64,000 nucleotides of DNA from Arenicola marina (GCA_964019135.1 OZ025250.1:46717174-46781173); one strand, 5' to 3'. Counted from the stretch's first letter, positions 10,885 through 21,784 are shown. The notes: generated by a model from the letters alone, not told the origin. Made by a program: numbers and translations.

Positions 10885-11634
10885 ATGAGAGAATAAATCA
10901 TGCCTCCCGGTACAGACGCAGTGTTGGACATTTGAAAATGCAGGTCGCTGATCCTTTCATAAACATCCGTCTAGAATGCGTGGATGAGTTCAATATGTTG
11001 GGCCTCACAATACAAAGCAATATGAAATGGCAAGGTCACACAAATGAAATAGCCAACAAGATCTTAAAGGTAATAGCAATGATGAACAAATTCAAATATA
11101 CAATACCCGAGCGTACTCTACAAACAATTTATAATTCGCTTGTAGTGCCACTCCATCAAAGCTAGGTTTATGAAAATCTGAAATTATGTAGTTGTAAACT
11201 TGTACTTAGATTTTCATTTAATTTAGAGTTATTATAACGCTTTCTCTCTGTTTCTATTTTTTTTTTTGGTGAAAAATAGGTGCCTATTTTTATTGTGTCT
11301 TTTCACTCGGTTTGGTTATTGCATAATTTAAATTAATCTGTCAGGTGGCTCTAATGATAGTGGCCCTATGTGGCCTTAATTTTAGTCTCCTGCACTATTA
11401 TTGACTACATTATGAATATGATTAATGTTCTCATTATGGCCATTAGTATGACTTGAATTGTCACTGTTATCAGGATAATGTTTGTTCGAATTATATAATT
11501 ACATATGTATATCTTTATTCACCCATCTCTAGCTATATGTTAATTAGTTTTACCTCGACTAGAACCTGTTAGTGTATGTGATTATTTGTTACCTCCGTAA
11601 TGCAAATGTACAGAGTGAAAATAAATACTGATTG
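10885..11634 (+). mobile_element. LINE (non-LTR retrotransposon) remnant: reverse transcriptase thumb and 3' region
   Basis: The frame to 11165 encodes ECVDEFNMLGLTI, then a helix-rich stretch ending IYNSLVVP. This is the conserved region after the RT catalytic core in Jockey/CR1/RTEX-like LINE ORF2 proteins. The 5' side is cut off by the 30-bp array, and coding stops just where the family would continue, so most of the C-terminus is missing too. What follows (11166-11634) is AT-rich 3' untranslated-like sequence ending in AAATAAATACTGATTGAC, plausible as the LINE 3' tail. Exact family not determined. Confidence 0.65.
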
Positions 11635-11647
11635 ACTCAAGGCTGGG

Positions 11648-11728
<81 letters not shown>

Positions 11729-12410
11729 AAGGGCAGGTTGATGGTTACTCAAGGCTGGGGGTGGGCGGTGGGCGGTGGGCGGTGAGGGGCAGGTTGATGG
11801 TTACTCAAGGCTGGGGGTGGGCGGTGGGCGGTGAAGGGCAGGTTGATGGTTACTCAAGGCTGGGGGTGGGCGGTGGGCGGTGAAGGGCAGGTTGATGGTT
11901 ACTCAAGGCTGGGGGTGGGCGGTGGGCGGTGAAGGGCAGGTTGATGGTTACTCAAGGCTGGGGGTGGGCGGTGGGCGGTGAAGGGCAGGTTGATGGTTAC
12001 TCAAGGCTGGGGGTGGGCGGTGGGCGGTGAAGGGCAGGTTGATGGTTACTCAAGGCTGGGGGTGGGCGGTGGGCGGTGGGCGGTGAGGGGCAGGTTGATG
12101 GTTACTCAAGGCTGGGGGTGGGCGGTGGGCGGTGAAGGGCAGGTTGATGGTTACTCAAGGCTGGGGGTGGGCGGTGGGCGGTGAAGGGCAGGTTGATGGT
12201 TACTCAAGGCTGGGGGTGGGCGGTGGGCGGTGAAGGGCAGGTTGATGGTTACTCAAGGCTGGGGGTGGGCGGTGGGCGGTGAAGGGCAGGTTGATGGTTA
12301 CTCAAGGCTGGGGGTGGGCGGTGGGCGGTGAAGGGCAGGTTGATGGTTACTCAAGGCTGGGGGTGGGCGGTGGGCGGTGAAGGGCAGGTTGATGGTTACT
12401 CAAGGCTGGG

Positions 12411-12477
<67 letters not shown>

Positions 12478-12802
12478 AAGGGCAGGTTGATGGTTACTCA
12501 AGGCTGGGGGTGGGCGGTGGGCGGTGAAGGGCAGGTTGATGGTTACTCAAGGCTGGGGGTGGGCGGTGGGCGGTGAAGGGCAGGTTGATGGTTACTCAAG
12601 GCTGGGGGTGGGCGGTGGGCGGTGAAGGGCAGGTTGATGGTTACTCAAGGCTGGGGGTGGGCGGTGGGCGGTGAAGGGCAGGTTGATGGTTACTCAAGGC
12701 TGGGGGTGGGCGGTGGGCGGTGAAGGGCAGGTTGATGGTTACTCAAGGCTGGGGGTGGGCGGTGGGCGGTGAAGGGCAGGTTGATGGTTACTCAAGGCTG
12801 GG

Positions 12803-12890
<88 letters not shown>

Positions 12891-13068
12891 AAGGGCAGGT
12901 TGATGGTTACTCAAGGCTGGGGGTGGGCGGTGGGCGGTGAAGGGCAGGTTGATGGTTACTCAAGGCTGGGGGTGGGCGGTGGGCGGTGAAGGGCAGGTTG
13001 ATGGTTACTCAAGGCTGGGGGTGGGCGGTGGGCGGTGAAGGGCAGGTTGATGGTTACTCAAGGCTGGG

Positions 13069-13142
<74 letters not shown>

Positions 13143-13284
13143 GCGGTGGGCGGTGAAGGGCAGGTTGATGGTTACTCAAGGCTGGGGGTGGGCGGTGGGC
13201 GGTGAAGGGCAGGTTGATGGTTACTCAAGGCTGGGGGTGGGCGGTGGGCGGTGAAGGGCAGGTTGATGGTTACTCAAGGCTGGG

Positions 13285-13365
<81 letters not shown>

Positions 13366-13870
13366 AAGGGCAGGTTGATGGTTACTCAAGGCTGGGGGTG
13401 GGCGGTGGGCGGTGAAGGGCAGGTTGATGGTTACTCAAGGCTGGGGGTGGGCGGTGGGCGGTGAAGGGCAGGTTGATGGTTACTCAAGGCTGGGGGTGGG
13501 CGGTGGGCGGTGAAGGGCAGGTTGATGGTTACTCAAGGCTGGGGGTGGGCGGTGGGCGGTGAAGGGCAGGTTGATGGTTACTCAAGGCTGGGGGTGGGCG
13601 GTGGGCGGTGAAGGGCAGGTTGATGGTTACTCAAGGCTGGGGGTGGGCGGTGGGCGGTGAAGGGCAGGTTGATGGTTACTCAAGGCTGGGGGTGGGCGGT
13701 GGGCGGTGAAGGGCAGGTTGATGGTTACTCAAGGCTGGGGGTGGGCGGTGGGCGGTGAAGGGCAGGTTGATGGTTACTCAAGGCTGGGGGTGGGCGGTGG
13801 GCGGTGAAGGGCAGGTTGATGGTTACTCAAGGCTGGGGGTGGGCGGTGGGCGGTGAAGGGCAGGTTGATG
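11635..13870. repeat. 49-bp minisatellite with nested 7-bp GGTGGGC expansion
   Basis: The basic unit is 49 bp: CTCAAGGCTGGGG, two or three copies of GGTGGGC, then GAAGGGCAGGTTGATGGTTA. About 35 units occur. In several, the internal heptamer expands to roughly 8-12 copies (near 11650, 12420, 12815, 13080, 13295). The basic unit length is 7 x 7. The plus strand is rich in G triplets. No genes; the open frames here are repeat by-products. Confidence 0.95.
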
Positions 13871-14117
13871 GTTTGTATATTCAGGACGCTTTAACCACTT
13901 TTGGTCATATCGCGTCAATATGGGAGAAGGAAGGCAGAGTGGAGCCCTGTCCCCGGGGTAACTCCCTACTCTTTGCGAGGAAGGACATGGGATCTTTATC
14001 CTGCGACCACACATAGCCGCAGCGGGGCTCGAACCACCGATCCACGTGGATATAGGCTTTCAGGTGGCCAGAGCACTCAATGCGAGCGCTCGAACCCACT
14101 GAACTATCGGGCCGGCC
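13871..14117 (-). repeat. tRNA-derived SINE, near full length
   Basis: Read on the minus strand, it opens with a tRNA-like head: A box TAGTTCAGTGGG near 14108 and B box GGTTCGAGCCCC near 14030. The body holds the motif TGTGGTCGCAGGATAAAGA and it ends GGTTAAAGCGTCCTGAATA. Three other copies or fragments (14763-14820, 15447-15600, 61747-62000) share parts of it. A and B boxes are RNA polymerase III promoter elements. It sits directly against the end of the 49-bp array. Confidence 0.8.
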
Positions 14118-14221
14118 CTGGGTGGAGGGCAGGAGGTGAGCGACCAGTCCCGGGCGATGGGGTCACTTCGGACAAGCAAGCTCGGTGCACCCTCAGCTGA
14201 ATTACAGACAGAGGCAGGTGC

Positions 14222-14370
14222 ATGGGCTGTGGGGGGCAGCGGGTTGGTCTGTGGGGGCCAGCGGGTTGGTCTGTAGGTTGCAGCGGGTTGGTCTGTGGGG
14301 GCCAGCGGGTTGGTCTGTGGGGGGCAGCGGGTTGGTCTGTGTGGGGCCAGCGGGTTGGTCTGTGGGAGGA
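14222..14370. repeat. about 22-bp minisatellite, 6 units
   Basis: Unit GGTTGGTCTGTGGGGGCAGC with small length changes. It is followed by G-rich low-complexity sequence to about 14440. Confidence 0.85.
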
Positions 14371-14762
14371 GAGTGCGGGAGGAAGTGTGCCGCCGCGGCG
14401 GGGGGGGTGGGTGGGGGGGGCGGTAGGAGTGGGGGCTGTCGATTCTAAGTTGGGGCATTTTTCGCCTGATGCGACAGTCAAATAGACAGTCAAATATAAT
14501 TTGACTTAATATTAATTGATTAGTCTCCCGACAATGTTGCCACGGCAACATCATTATTATCTTGTTCAAATGACAATGCTGCCCCCTGGTGAGCGCATTA
14601 GTTACTGCAGGGCACCCTCAGAATACAATCCATGGGGACTAGGCTGAGGTCTGGACAGGTGGAGATAGGAACGAAGTGTCTGTGGATATGATATTGGGCA
14701 CGCCCCATTTAACGATCAAATGACCTTGACGGTCGAATGGCAAATATGACATGACCACAACG
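14371..14762. other. non-coding spacer with an X-box-like site
   Basis: No gene seen. It holds a G-rich tract (14398-14425) and, at 14536-14549, GTTGCCACGGCAAC, which matches the RFX X-box pattern except for asymmetry at the centre. The rest is unremarkable. Confidence 0.4.
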
Positions 14763-14820
14763 TGGTCTCTCGGGTGGCCAGGGCGAGCGCTCCAATCCAC
14801 TGAGCTATCGAGGCGGCCCC
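14763..14820 (-). repeat. tRNA-derived SINE head fragment
   Basis: On the minus strand it starts GGCCGCCTCGATAGCTCAG, then carries GCGCTCGCCCTGGCCACC. This matches the first 55-60 bp of the SINE at 61747-62000, with the A box present. The B box and body are missing. Confidence 0.65.
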
Positions 14821-15045
14821 CTACCCAGGTGAAAGAAGTGTCGGGCGGTACAACGATGCGTAATTTGCGTATTGGGTTTACCTTGGAGATATACCCGGGT
14901 TACCAAGCACATGCGAACACTAACGTGTTCCTTCATTCGCGGTGAGCGCACCACAATGCTTATAGACCCAGGATAGGCACTGGATTAAATCGCTATTTCC
15001 CAAGAGCACTTTTTTTAGGGGCTGATTGTGAGCATTAGAACCAGC

Positions 15046-15224
15046 GGCGGATCCAGGGGGGGGGGGGGGGGTGGCGACCCGGCCCTGGCTCCACTTTTAG
15101 GGCCGACATTATATAATTTATACCATTTAACATATAAAAACCAAAACCGCCCCCCTCTATCCAGCATATCTGGATCCGACTTTGAAACCTACGCCCCCTC
15201 TATCCAGGTTTTCTGGATCCGCCC
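15046..15224. mobile_element. short element with GGATCC-type inverted ends (MITE-like)
   Basis: Starts GGCGGATCCAGGGG followed by a long G run, and ends TTCTGGATCCGCCCC, the inverted form. An internal TATCTGGATCCG copy at about 15168 repeats the end motif. It is about 180 bp and noncoding. The same end motif occurs at 16202-16446, 18385-18543 and 23287. Confidence 0.6.
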
Positions 15225-15446
15225 CTGAGAACTTCTTTTCTGTGTATACAACCTTTGCTGTATCAGTCACAAAACCATCACCTACAGAACCAAATCTGTA
15301 AATGGAGGGAGTCAGAAAACTGCTATATTAGGCAGCAAAAGGAAACCCAGCTTCCCTTTTCAATCTACTTGTTGTTCGGGAGTACTTTGTTTTATTTCCA
15401 CTGCGGCTGGTGCGTACACTTACGCAAGGCCCTGTCTACGCCCCTG

Positions 15447-15600
15447 GATGTGTGGTCGCAGGATAAAGATCTCATGTCTTTCTTCGTAAAGAGTAGGGGG
15501 TTACCCCCTGGGGACATGGCTCCACTCTCCCTTCCTTCTCCAATTGACGCGACAGGACCAAAAGCGGTTAAAGCGTCCTGAATAACCAACCAACCAACCT
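15447..15600 (+). repeat. 5'-truncated tRNA-derived SINE with AACC tail
   Basis: Begins within the body at TGTGGTCGCAGGATAAAGA and runs to GTTAAAGCGTCCTGAATA, then a short (AACC)n tail, the likely 3' end of the family. Plus orientation. Truncation at the 5' side is as expected for target-primed reverse transcription. Confidence 0.75.
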
Positions 15601-15754
15601 ACGCCCCTGGAACTGGTCTACTTGTGGGACATTAGTGTAAGCTGTAGCAGCCAAATACTAGGTTGGCATGTATGTATCTCTTATCTCTCTCATTTATTTA
15701 TGTGAACTACTTTATGACCATGTTATGCAGACTCCAAGATTCATGAGATATCGA

Positions 15755-15900
15755 TAGTGTGTTATTATTTATAAAGCGCTCAACCAGTTGGGCTTCGGAA
15801 TTCAGTTACTTGGAAGGGGATTTTTTGTGATGAAAGAAGAGGGGACATCATGACTTCGCCACGTGGAATCGAACCCAGGACCGCTGGCAGCTCTCAACAG
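15755..15900 (-). repeat. second SINE-like fragment with B box
   Basis: Minus strand GGTCCTGGGTTCGATTCCAC (near 15862-15881) is a good B box. The other side holds TTATAAAGCGCTCAACC-type sequence often seen at SINE 3' ends. It differs from the family at 13871-14117. Limits approximate. Confidence 0.45.
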
Positions 15901-16036
15901 CTAAATAAAACGAAACACTGTTGTTGCGGGCTACGTTTGCGCACGTAAAATCCACTGGTGACGTCACTCCATTGCTCCCTCACGACATTTTCTTTCTGAA
16001 TGTTGTGTGTATGTTTCATAGGTACGTGGATTTTAC

Positions 16037-16072
16037 ATAAGTTAATGTCCTCGGAAACAGACATTAACTTAT
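16037..16072. other. perfect 13-bp stem hairpin
   Basis: ATAAGTTAATGTC (16037-16049) and its exact reverse complement (16060-16072) flank a 10-nt loop. It lies beside a SINE-like B-box segment and could be a small palindromic insertion. No function assigned. Confidence 0.6.
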
Positions 16073-16119
16073 ATATAGAGGCTACATTGGTTGGAGAAGC
16101 CTCCCTGCACAATGACATG

Positions 16120-16195
16120 GGGTGTGGGGGGAACCCACCCCAGATACAGGTGCCAGGGACGCGAACCCACGACCGGTTGATTCAGGTAGGCCTAT
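16120..16195 (-). repeat. third SINE-like tRNA fragment (B box)
   Basis: The minus strand contains GGTCGTGGGTTCGCGTCCC, a close B-box match. The same core, GGTCGTGGGTTCGCGCCC, is the repeated motif of the 35-bp array at 16808-17396, so this may be a dispersed relative of the source SINE. Confidence 0.5.
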
Positions 16196-16201
16196 GTACA
16201 A

Positions 16202-16446
16202 GGGCGGATCCAGGGGGGGGGCTCCAGGAGGTCCGCCACCCCCCCTTTTTTTCCTTTTCTTATGAAGAACGGTATCTGAGGCGGCGTGGAGACCCCCTCC
16301 CCCCCTCGGTCGCAAGATTTCAGTGGATCCCCCCCCCAAGTCGTCAAAAAGTTGCTAGATCCCCCGGTCGCAATTTTGTTCAGAGCCCCCCACCAGTCGC
16401 AAAATTGGAACCCCCCCCCTCCTTTTAAATTCCTGGATCCGCCGCT
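16202..16446. mobile_element. short element with GGATCC-type inverted ends (MITE-like)
   Basis: Starts GGCGGATCCAGGGGG and ends TTCCTGGATCCGCCGC, an inverted pair. The interior is C-rich and holds repeated CGGTCGCAA-like pieces. Second copy of the family at 15046-15224, about 245 bp, noncoding. Confidence 0.65.
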
Positions 16447-16807
16447 GTTATGTATGATAGCTTCGTATGCCTGTCTCGGCTGGGAAGGTGAATTGTGTAT
16501 GTATTCACGCCCCCCCCCCCCGAAGTCTTGTGTCAAGGTAGGTATTGGAAGTGCGTTTCCGCCCCTATCCCCCATCTTTCCGCAGTAATTATGAATAGCG
16601 CTTTCACTTCCAGCAATATATTACGGTCTTCCGTTCCCTCCAGTGCGCTTCTCTGCTAACCTATTTCCTCTGCAAAGCGCATGGCTTTCGCTTGTTATGA
16701 CGTAAAATCTTCGATTTTACGGCATCTATCACTTCGTTCGTTTGTCTGTGTGTGTGTGTGTGTCCGCTCTGTAGGTCGGAAAACGCAACATTTTGTTCTG
16801 TAACTTT

Positions 16808-17430
16808 ACCCAGCGGGTCAAGCTGCTCTGCAGCCCAGGGCGCGAACCCACGACCTGTTGCTCTGCAGCCCAGGGCGCGAACCCACGACCTGTTGGTCTG
16901 CAGCCCAGGGCGCGAACCCACGACCTGTTGCTCTGCAGCCCAGAGTGCGAACCCACGACCTGTTGGTCTGCAGCCCAGGGCGCGAACCCACGACCTGTTG
17001 GTCTGCAGCCCAGGGCGCGAACCCACGACCTGTTGGTCTGCAGCCCAGGGCGCGAACCCACGACCTGTTGGTCTGCAGCCCAGGGCGCGAACCCACGACC
17101 TGTTGGTCTGCAGCCCAGGGCGCGAACCCACGACCTGTTGGTCTGCAGCCCAGGGCGCGAACCCACGACCTGTTGGTCTGCAGCCCAGGGCGCGAACCCA
17201 CGACCTGTTGGTCTGCAGCCCAGGGCGCGAACCCACGACCTGTTGGTCTGCAGCCCAGGGCGCGAACCCACGACCTGTTGCTCTGCAGCCCAGGGCGCGA
17301 ACCCACGACCTGTTGGTCTGCAGCCCAGGGCGCGAACCCACGACTTGTTGGTCTGCAGCCCAGGGCGCGAACCCACGACCTGTGGTTCTGCAGCTCAGCG
17401 CGCCTACCGACGGGGCCATTGAACCTCCCC
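16808..17430 (-). repeat. 35-bp minisatellite built on a tRNA-like B box, about 17 units, with SINE head at its end
   Basis: Each 35-bp unit, read on the minus strand, contains GTCGTGGGTTCGCGCCC, a polymerase III B box (TFIIIC site), plus TGGGCTGCAG. At the right end (17397-17430, minus strand) the last unit continues into GGCCCCGTCGGTAGGCGCGC, which looks like the A-box half of the same tRNA-like head. The array therefore appears to be tandem amplification of the B-box half of a tRNA-derived SINE. Units are very homogeneous, with a handful of single changes. Long open frames on both strands here are artefacts. Confidence 0.85.
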
Positions 17431-18380
17431 CTGAGGTTATAAGTAATAAGGAAATTGCGATTTTTGGGTAGAGAATATTTATTAAATACGAATGTATTAA
17501 GTGAGGAATATAAACTTTACAGGTATGTACAGCCACATATTAAGGTAGCATACCGAGAGACGGTTAAAGTGGCACAAGTCAATGGGTGCTTCACATCTAA
17601 CATCAAATATAAACATTACAATATGTCATTATATGACTTTTATTATATAGTATAAGCCCCGTCCCCTCCCTACCCAAGACCCGCCCCCCTCATTTCACCC
17701 AAAGCGCTTTCCTCAAAAAAACCCAGAACGAAAGATCCTCGTGTTCACATCACATTGCAAATCCATCGCAAGTACATGAACCTGTTTCAAAATCTCCCAA
17801 CGATGTCATAGACTTGACGTGTGTTTGAGGCAGTCTATAGATAGTTACAGTTACAGTAACTTACAGCAGTGCAATGTTTTCATGGTTTACTGACTTTCGT
17901 TACGTACCAGGCAAGTGCGTCTGAATTCCGCGTTCACTTTCCTGGCAACCAGGATGTGTCAGATTAAACTTGGGTTCTATGAAATGCGCCCCCAAAAAAT
18001 GCATTTTTTAACTGTATGAGCAATATGATACAGGAAGTTCTTGGTGTTAAATTGCTTGATTAGTTTTGTTAACTCACTCAGCGGAGATCGACGAACCTGG
18101 TTGATAGTCTACACTAAGCTATCGCGTATCAGGACCAGAACAAGCCTTTTCGCGCTGATACCATCTGTGGCCCATTGTGACACCAGGTCCGGGATAAACC
18201 CATCCGCTCTCCGCGACAGACTACTAAAAACCTACGATTTGTCACGTCTCAGAGTGAACTTTACTGATGTTCGGGCGAGATAATGCGTAAAGGGCATTGC
18301 TTCTCACGCGTGGTGGGTTTATCTCAGCATAAATCTGTCTTTATGGTGCGGAGACAAATCCTTAAACCCAGACTTGTGCT
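17431..18380. other. non-coding spacer
   Basis: No supported gene. The interval contains an AT-rich part (17440-17650), a short C-rich stretch and an 80-codon open frame at 18041-18283 with no recognisable domain. Confidence 0.4.
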
Positions 18381-18384
18381 GAGA

Positions 18385-18543
18385 CAGGGGGGGGGGGGGT
18401 AGGGTGGTTAAAGTCGGCTTCCCCGAGCACGCCTGCGCCCCTCCCCCGCCCCCCCCCCCCCCCCCGGTCGGAAGTTTTTCGGAGAGCAACCCCCCCGCCC
18501 CCCGCCCCCCCCCCCCCCCTTGGCAAATTCCTAGATCCGCCAC
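18385..18543. mobile_element. degraded GGATCC-end element
   Basis: Only the right end, AAATTCCTAGATCCGCC, is clear. The interior is poly-G and poly-C, as in the copies at 15046 and 16202. The left end motif is lost. Confidence 0.45.
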
Positions 18544-18977
18544 ATTGGAACCAATTCCATATGCGTATCTGCCAAGTCATCCCGTATGTGCTATTTACAA
18601 ATACAAATGTATAAACACCGGATCATAACATTAAACAGACATTTACACAGGCCACTATATCGACACTGACCAATCATGTTTATAGATATCTCTTAGATCC
18701 GGAAGATAAGCCAAGCCAATGGGCGATGATACAAGCTTTCTGTTTTCTGTCGCGGACCATGTTAAATAGCTCCACATCTTTTAGTTCTTCTCTGGTATTA
18801 TCTGTCAGATCCGGTGCAACCCCGGCAGGATGTATGCTATCCTGGACCAGACCAGCGTCCGGCAAGGATCCAGGGGACTTCAGTTGACAGCCGTTTGTAT
18901 ATTAGCAGATCAGGAACAAATGTGTATTCCTTGCAGCACTATATACACAATGTTCCGCAGCTTAGGTGTCGAGTCGT

Positions 18978-20680
18978 TTAGGCGGCCAGGGGCTGGGGTG
19001 TCATGGCGACCAGGGGCTGGGGTGTCATGGCGGCCAGGGGCTGGGGTGCCAGGGGCTGGGGTGTCATGGCGGCCAGGGGCTGGGGTGTCATGGCGGCCAA
19101 GGGCTGGGGTGCCAGGGGCTGGGGTGTCTTGGCGGCCACGGGCTGGGGTGTCATGGCGGCCAGTGGCTGGGGTGTCATGGCGGCCAGGGGCTGGGGTGTC
19201 ATGGCGACCAGGGGCTGGGGTGTCATGGCGGCCAGGGGCTGGGGTGTCATGGCGACCAGGGGCTGGGGTGTCATGGCGTCCAGTGGCTGGGGTGTCATGG
19301 CGGCCAGGGGCTGGGGTGTCATGGCGGCCAGGGGCTGGGGTGTCATGGCGGCCACGGGCTGGGGTGTCATGGCGACCAGGGACTGGGGTGTCATGGCGGC
19401 CAGAGACTGGGGTGTCATGGCGGCAAGGGACTGGGGTGTCATGGCGGCCAGGGACTGGGGTGCCATGGGCTGGGGTGTCTTGGCGGCCAGGGGCTGGGGT
19501 GTCATGGCGGCCAGGGGCTGGGGTGTCATGGCGGCCAGGGACTGGGGTGCCATGGGCTGGGGTGTCTTGGCGGCCAGGGGCTGGGGTGTCATGGCGGCCA
19601 GGGGCTGGGGTGTCATGGCGGCCAGGGACTGGGGTGTCATGGCGGCCAGGGGCTGGGGTGTCATGGCGGCCAGGGGTTGGGGTGCCAGGGGCTGGGGTGT
19701 CATGGCGGCCAGGGGCTGGGGTGTCATGGCGGCCAGGGGCTGGGGTGTCTTGGCGGCCACGGGCTGGGTGTCATGACGGCCACGGGCTGGGGTGTCTTGG
19801 CGGCCGCGGCCTGGGGGGTCATGGCGGCCAGGGGCTGGGGTGTCATGACGGCCACGGGCTGGGGTGTCTTGGCGGCCGCGGCCTGGGGGGTCATGGCGGC
19901 CAGGGACTGGGGTGTCTTGGCGGCCGCGGCCTGGGGGGTCATGGCGGCCAGGGGTTGGGGTGCCATGGGCTGGGGTGTCATAGCGGCCAGGGACTGGGGT
20001 GTCATGGCGGCCAGGGGCTGGGGTGTCATGGCGGCCAGGGGCTGGGGTGTCATGGCGGCCAGGGGTTGGGGTGCCATGGGCTGGGGTGTCATGGCGGCCA
20101 GGGACTGGGGTGTCATGGCGGCCAGGGGCTGGGGTGTCATGGCGGCCAGGGATTGGGGTGCCATGGGCTGGGGTGTCATGGCGGCCAGGGACTGGGGTGT
20201 CATGGCGGCCAGGGGCTGGGGTGTCATGGCGGCTAGGGGTTGGGGTGCCATGGGCTGGGGTGTCATGGCGGCCAGGGACTGGGGTGTCATGGCGGCCAGG
20301 GGCTGGGGTGTCATGGCGGCCAGGGGCTGGGGTGTCATGGCGGCCACGGACTGGGGTGTCATGGTGACCAGGGGCTGGGGTGTCATGGCGGCCACGGGCT
20401 GGGGTGTCTTGGCGGCCGCGGCCTGGGAGGTCATGGCGGCCAGGGACTGGGGTGTCATGGCGGCCAGGGGTCGGGGTGTCATGGTGGCCAGGGACTGGGG
20501 TGCCATGGGCTGGGGTGTCATGGCGGCCAGGGACTGGGGTGTCATGGCGGCCAGGGGCTGGGGTGTCATGGCGGCCAGGGATTGGGGTGCCACGGGCTGG
20601 GGTGTCATGGCGACCACGGGCTGGGGTGTCATGACGGCCACGGGCTGGGGTGTCATGGCGACCACGGGCTGGGATGTCCG
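18978..20680. repeat. 24/15-bp G-rich minisatellite, about 70-75 units
   Basis: The main unit is GGGGCTGGGGTGTCATGGCG plus GCCA (24 bp), mixed with a shortened 15-bp form (GGGGCTGGGGTGCCA) and CGCGGCCTGGGG variants. Units with GGGACTGGGG or ACGGGCTGGGG cluster, which suggests block duplication. All six frames stay open for long distances; the 572-codon frame from 18966 is a by-product. Strong G-quadruplex potential on the plus strand. Confidence 0.95.
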
Positions 20681-20689
20681 CTGATATCG

Positions 20690-21550
20690 GATTGCGTTAT
20701 CAGGTCATCGTGACGTTAGGCGGTGGTTTACTACAGGTTTAACACAGACATAATTACAGATATGTTTTCCGGTGTAGCCATTGCAGACAGTGGTTGACAG
20801 TAAGAGAGCTCCACAGCTACAGCTCTCAGTCTCGCATTGCGGCGCCGACTCCCAGTGACCCCTGATGGGAGTCTCGCTCAGTCCGAACCGGTGACGTCAC
20901 GTGGTGTTCAGGTTGCGAAGGCGTCGTTTTCATAGCCGATGACGCCCCCTCTCGGCGAGACGCCACAACTGGTGGCTACTGGCGGCTCCTCCACGATAAC
21001 GTACCACTCACTCCCGCCACTGGAAGACAAACCGCCGCTCAAAACCACCATCTCATTATCCATTGACTATTGTGACTCCTAGAATAATTGTTATCATTGT
21101 GATTATTATAATAATTATCATTATTGTCATTATTAGAATAATAATTATTATTGTCATTATTAAAATAATTTTCATTATTGTCATTATTAGAATAATTATC
21201 GTAATTGTGATTTAAAAAATAGTTATTATTATAAGCAAATGAATAATTATTGCAAAAACGGTTATTTGAATTATTGATATAACAATTATGTTTGCGATTT
21301 TTCTCCCATTATATTAATTTTTGACATATCAATATATATGTACGATTATTCTCGCATTTTATTATGCTTATAATTATCACACCAAATATATAGATCTAAA
21401 TACATAGATCTACACATGCATTTTGTAATATTCACTGTTTTGTAAAAATGTGTTGTTGATTTATTATTACCATCACCGTGATAAATATTTTGTTATCCGT
21501 AGTCATTTTTACAAAATCATCCTAAGCATGACAACTATTTGTCTGATAGA
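20690..21550. other. non-coding spacer downstream of the membrane-protein gene
   Basis: GC-rich to about 21050, then strongly AT-rich with ATTATTGTCATT-type simple repeats (21085-21200). This lies beyond the 3' end of the minus-strand gene that stops at 21642. No gene seen. Confidence 0.45.
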
Positions 21551-21556
21551 TTTATT
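21551..21556 (-). terminator. polyadenylation signal AATAAA for the membrane-protein gene
   Basis: On the minus strand AATAAA lies 86 bp past the stop codon of the terminal exon at 21642. Its position and strand fit a normal 3' end. Confidence 0.5.
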
Positions 21557-21641
21557 TACGCGTAACGTATTCTTTCGGAAGATGCTTACTTGTAAGTTAT
21601 TTACTCCGAAATGAAGTTATATAAGCCTACTCGGACGTTAC

Positions 21642-21784
21642 TTACTCATGTGGAGACTTGCGCTTCTGTTTCGCTCTCCAGAAGAGACAGACGATGAGAA
21701 AGACGACGCTCAGCAGGAGCAACGTTATGACGATCAGCCAGGTCAATATTCCTTCAATGAACTTCTCCGTCAGGAGGAATGAGC
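21642..21784 (-). CDS. terminal exon of a single-pass membrane protein: transmembrane helix and basic tail
   Basis: Starts after TTGACGGTTGTAG (acceptor) at codon position 2 and ends at TAA. It encodes 46 residues: SFLLTEKFIEGILTW, a hydrophobic helix of about 21 residues (LIVITLLLLSVVFLIVCLF), then WRAKQKRKSPHE. A hydrophobic helix followed by a basic stop-transfer tail is typical of the C-terminus of a type I membrane protein. The phase (two bases needing one upstream) matches the donor at 25362, giving a Gly codon across the join. Protein family not recognised. Ectodomain exons lie to the right on the same strand. Confidence 0.65.

Noticed and set aside
13823-14200. Short overlapping open frames on both strands
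   Set aside because: They lie within the SINE and array ends; no domain, no splice signals.
16808-17396. CRISPR-like array of 35-bp repeats
   Set aside because: The repeats are contiguous with no spacers, and the genome is eukaryotic.
18966-20684. 572-codon Gly/Cys/His-rich open frame resembling a structural protein
   Set aside because: It is the 24/15-bp array; several other frames are equally open.
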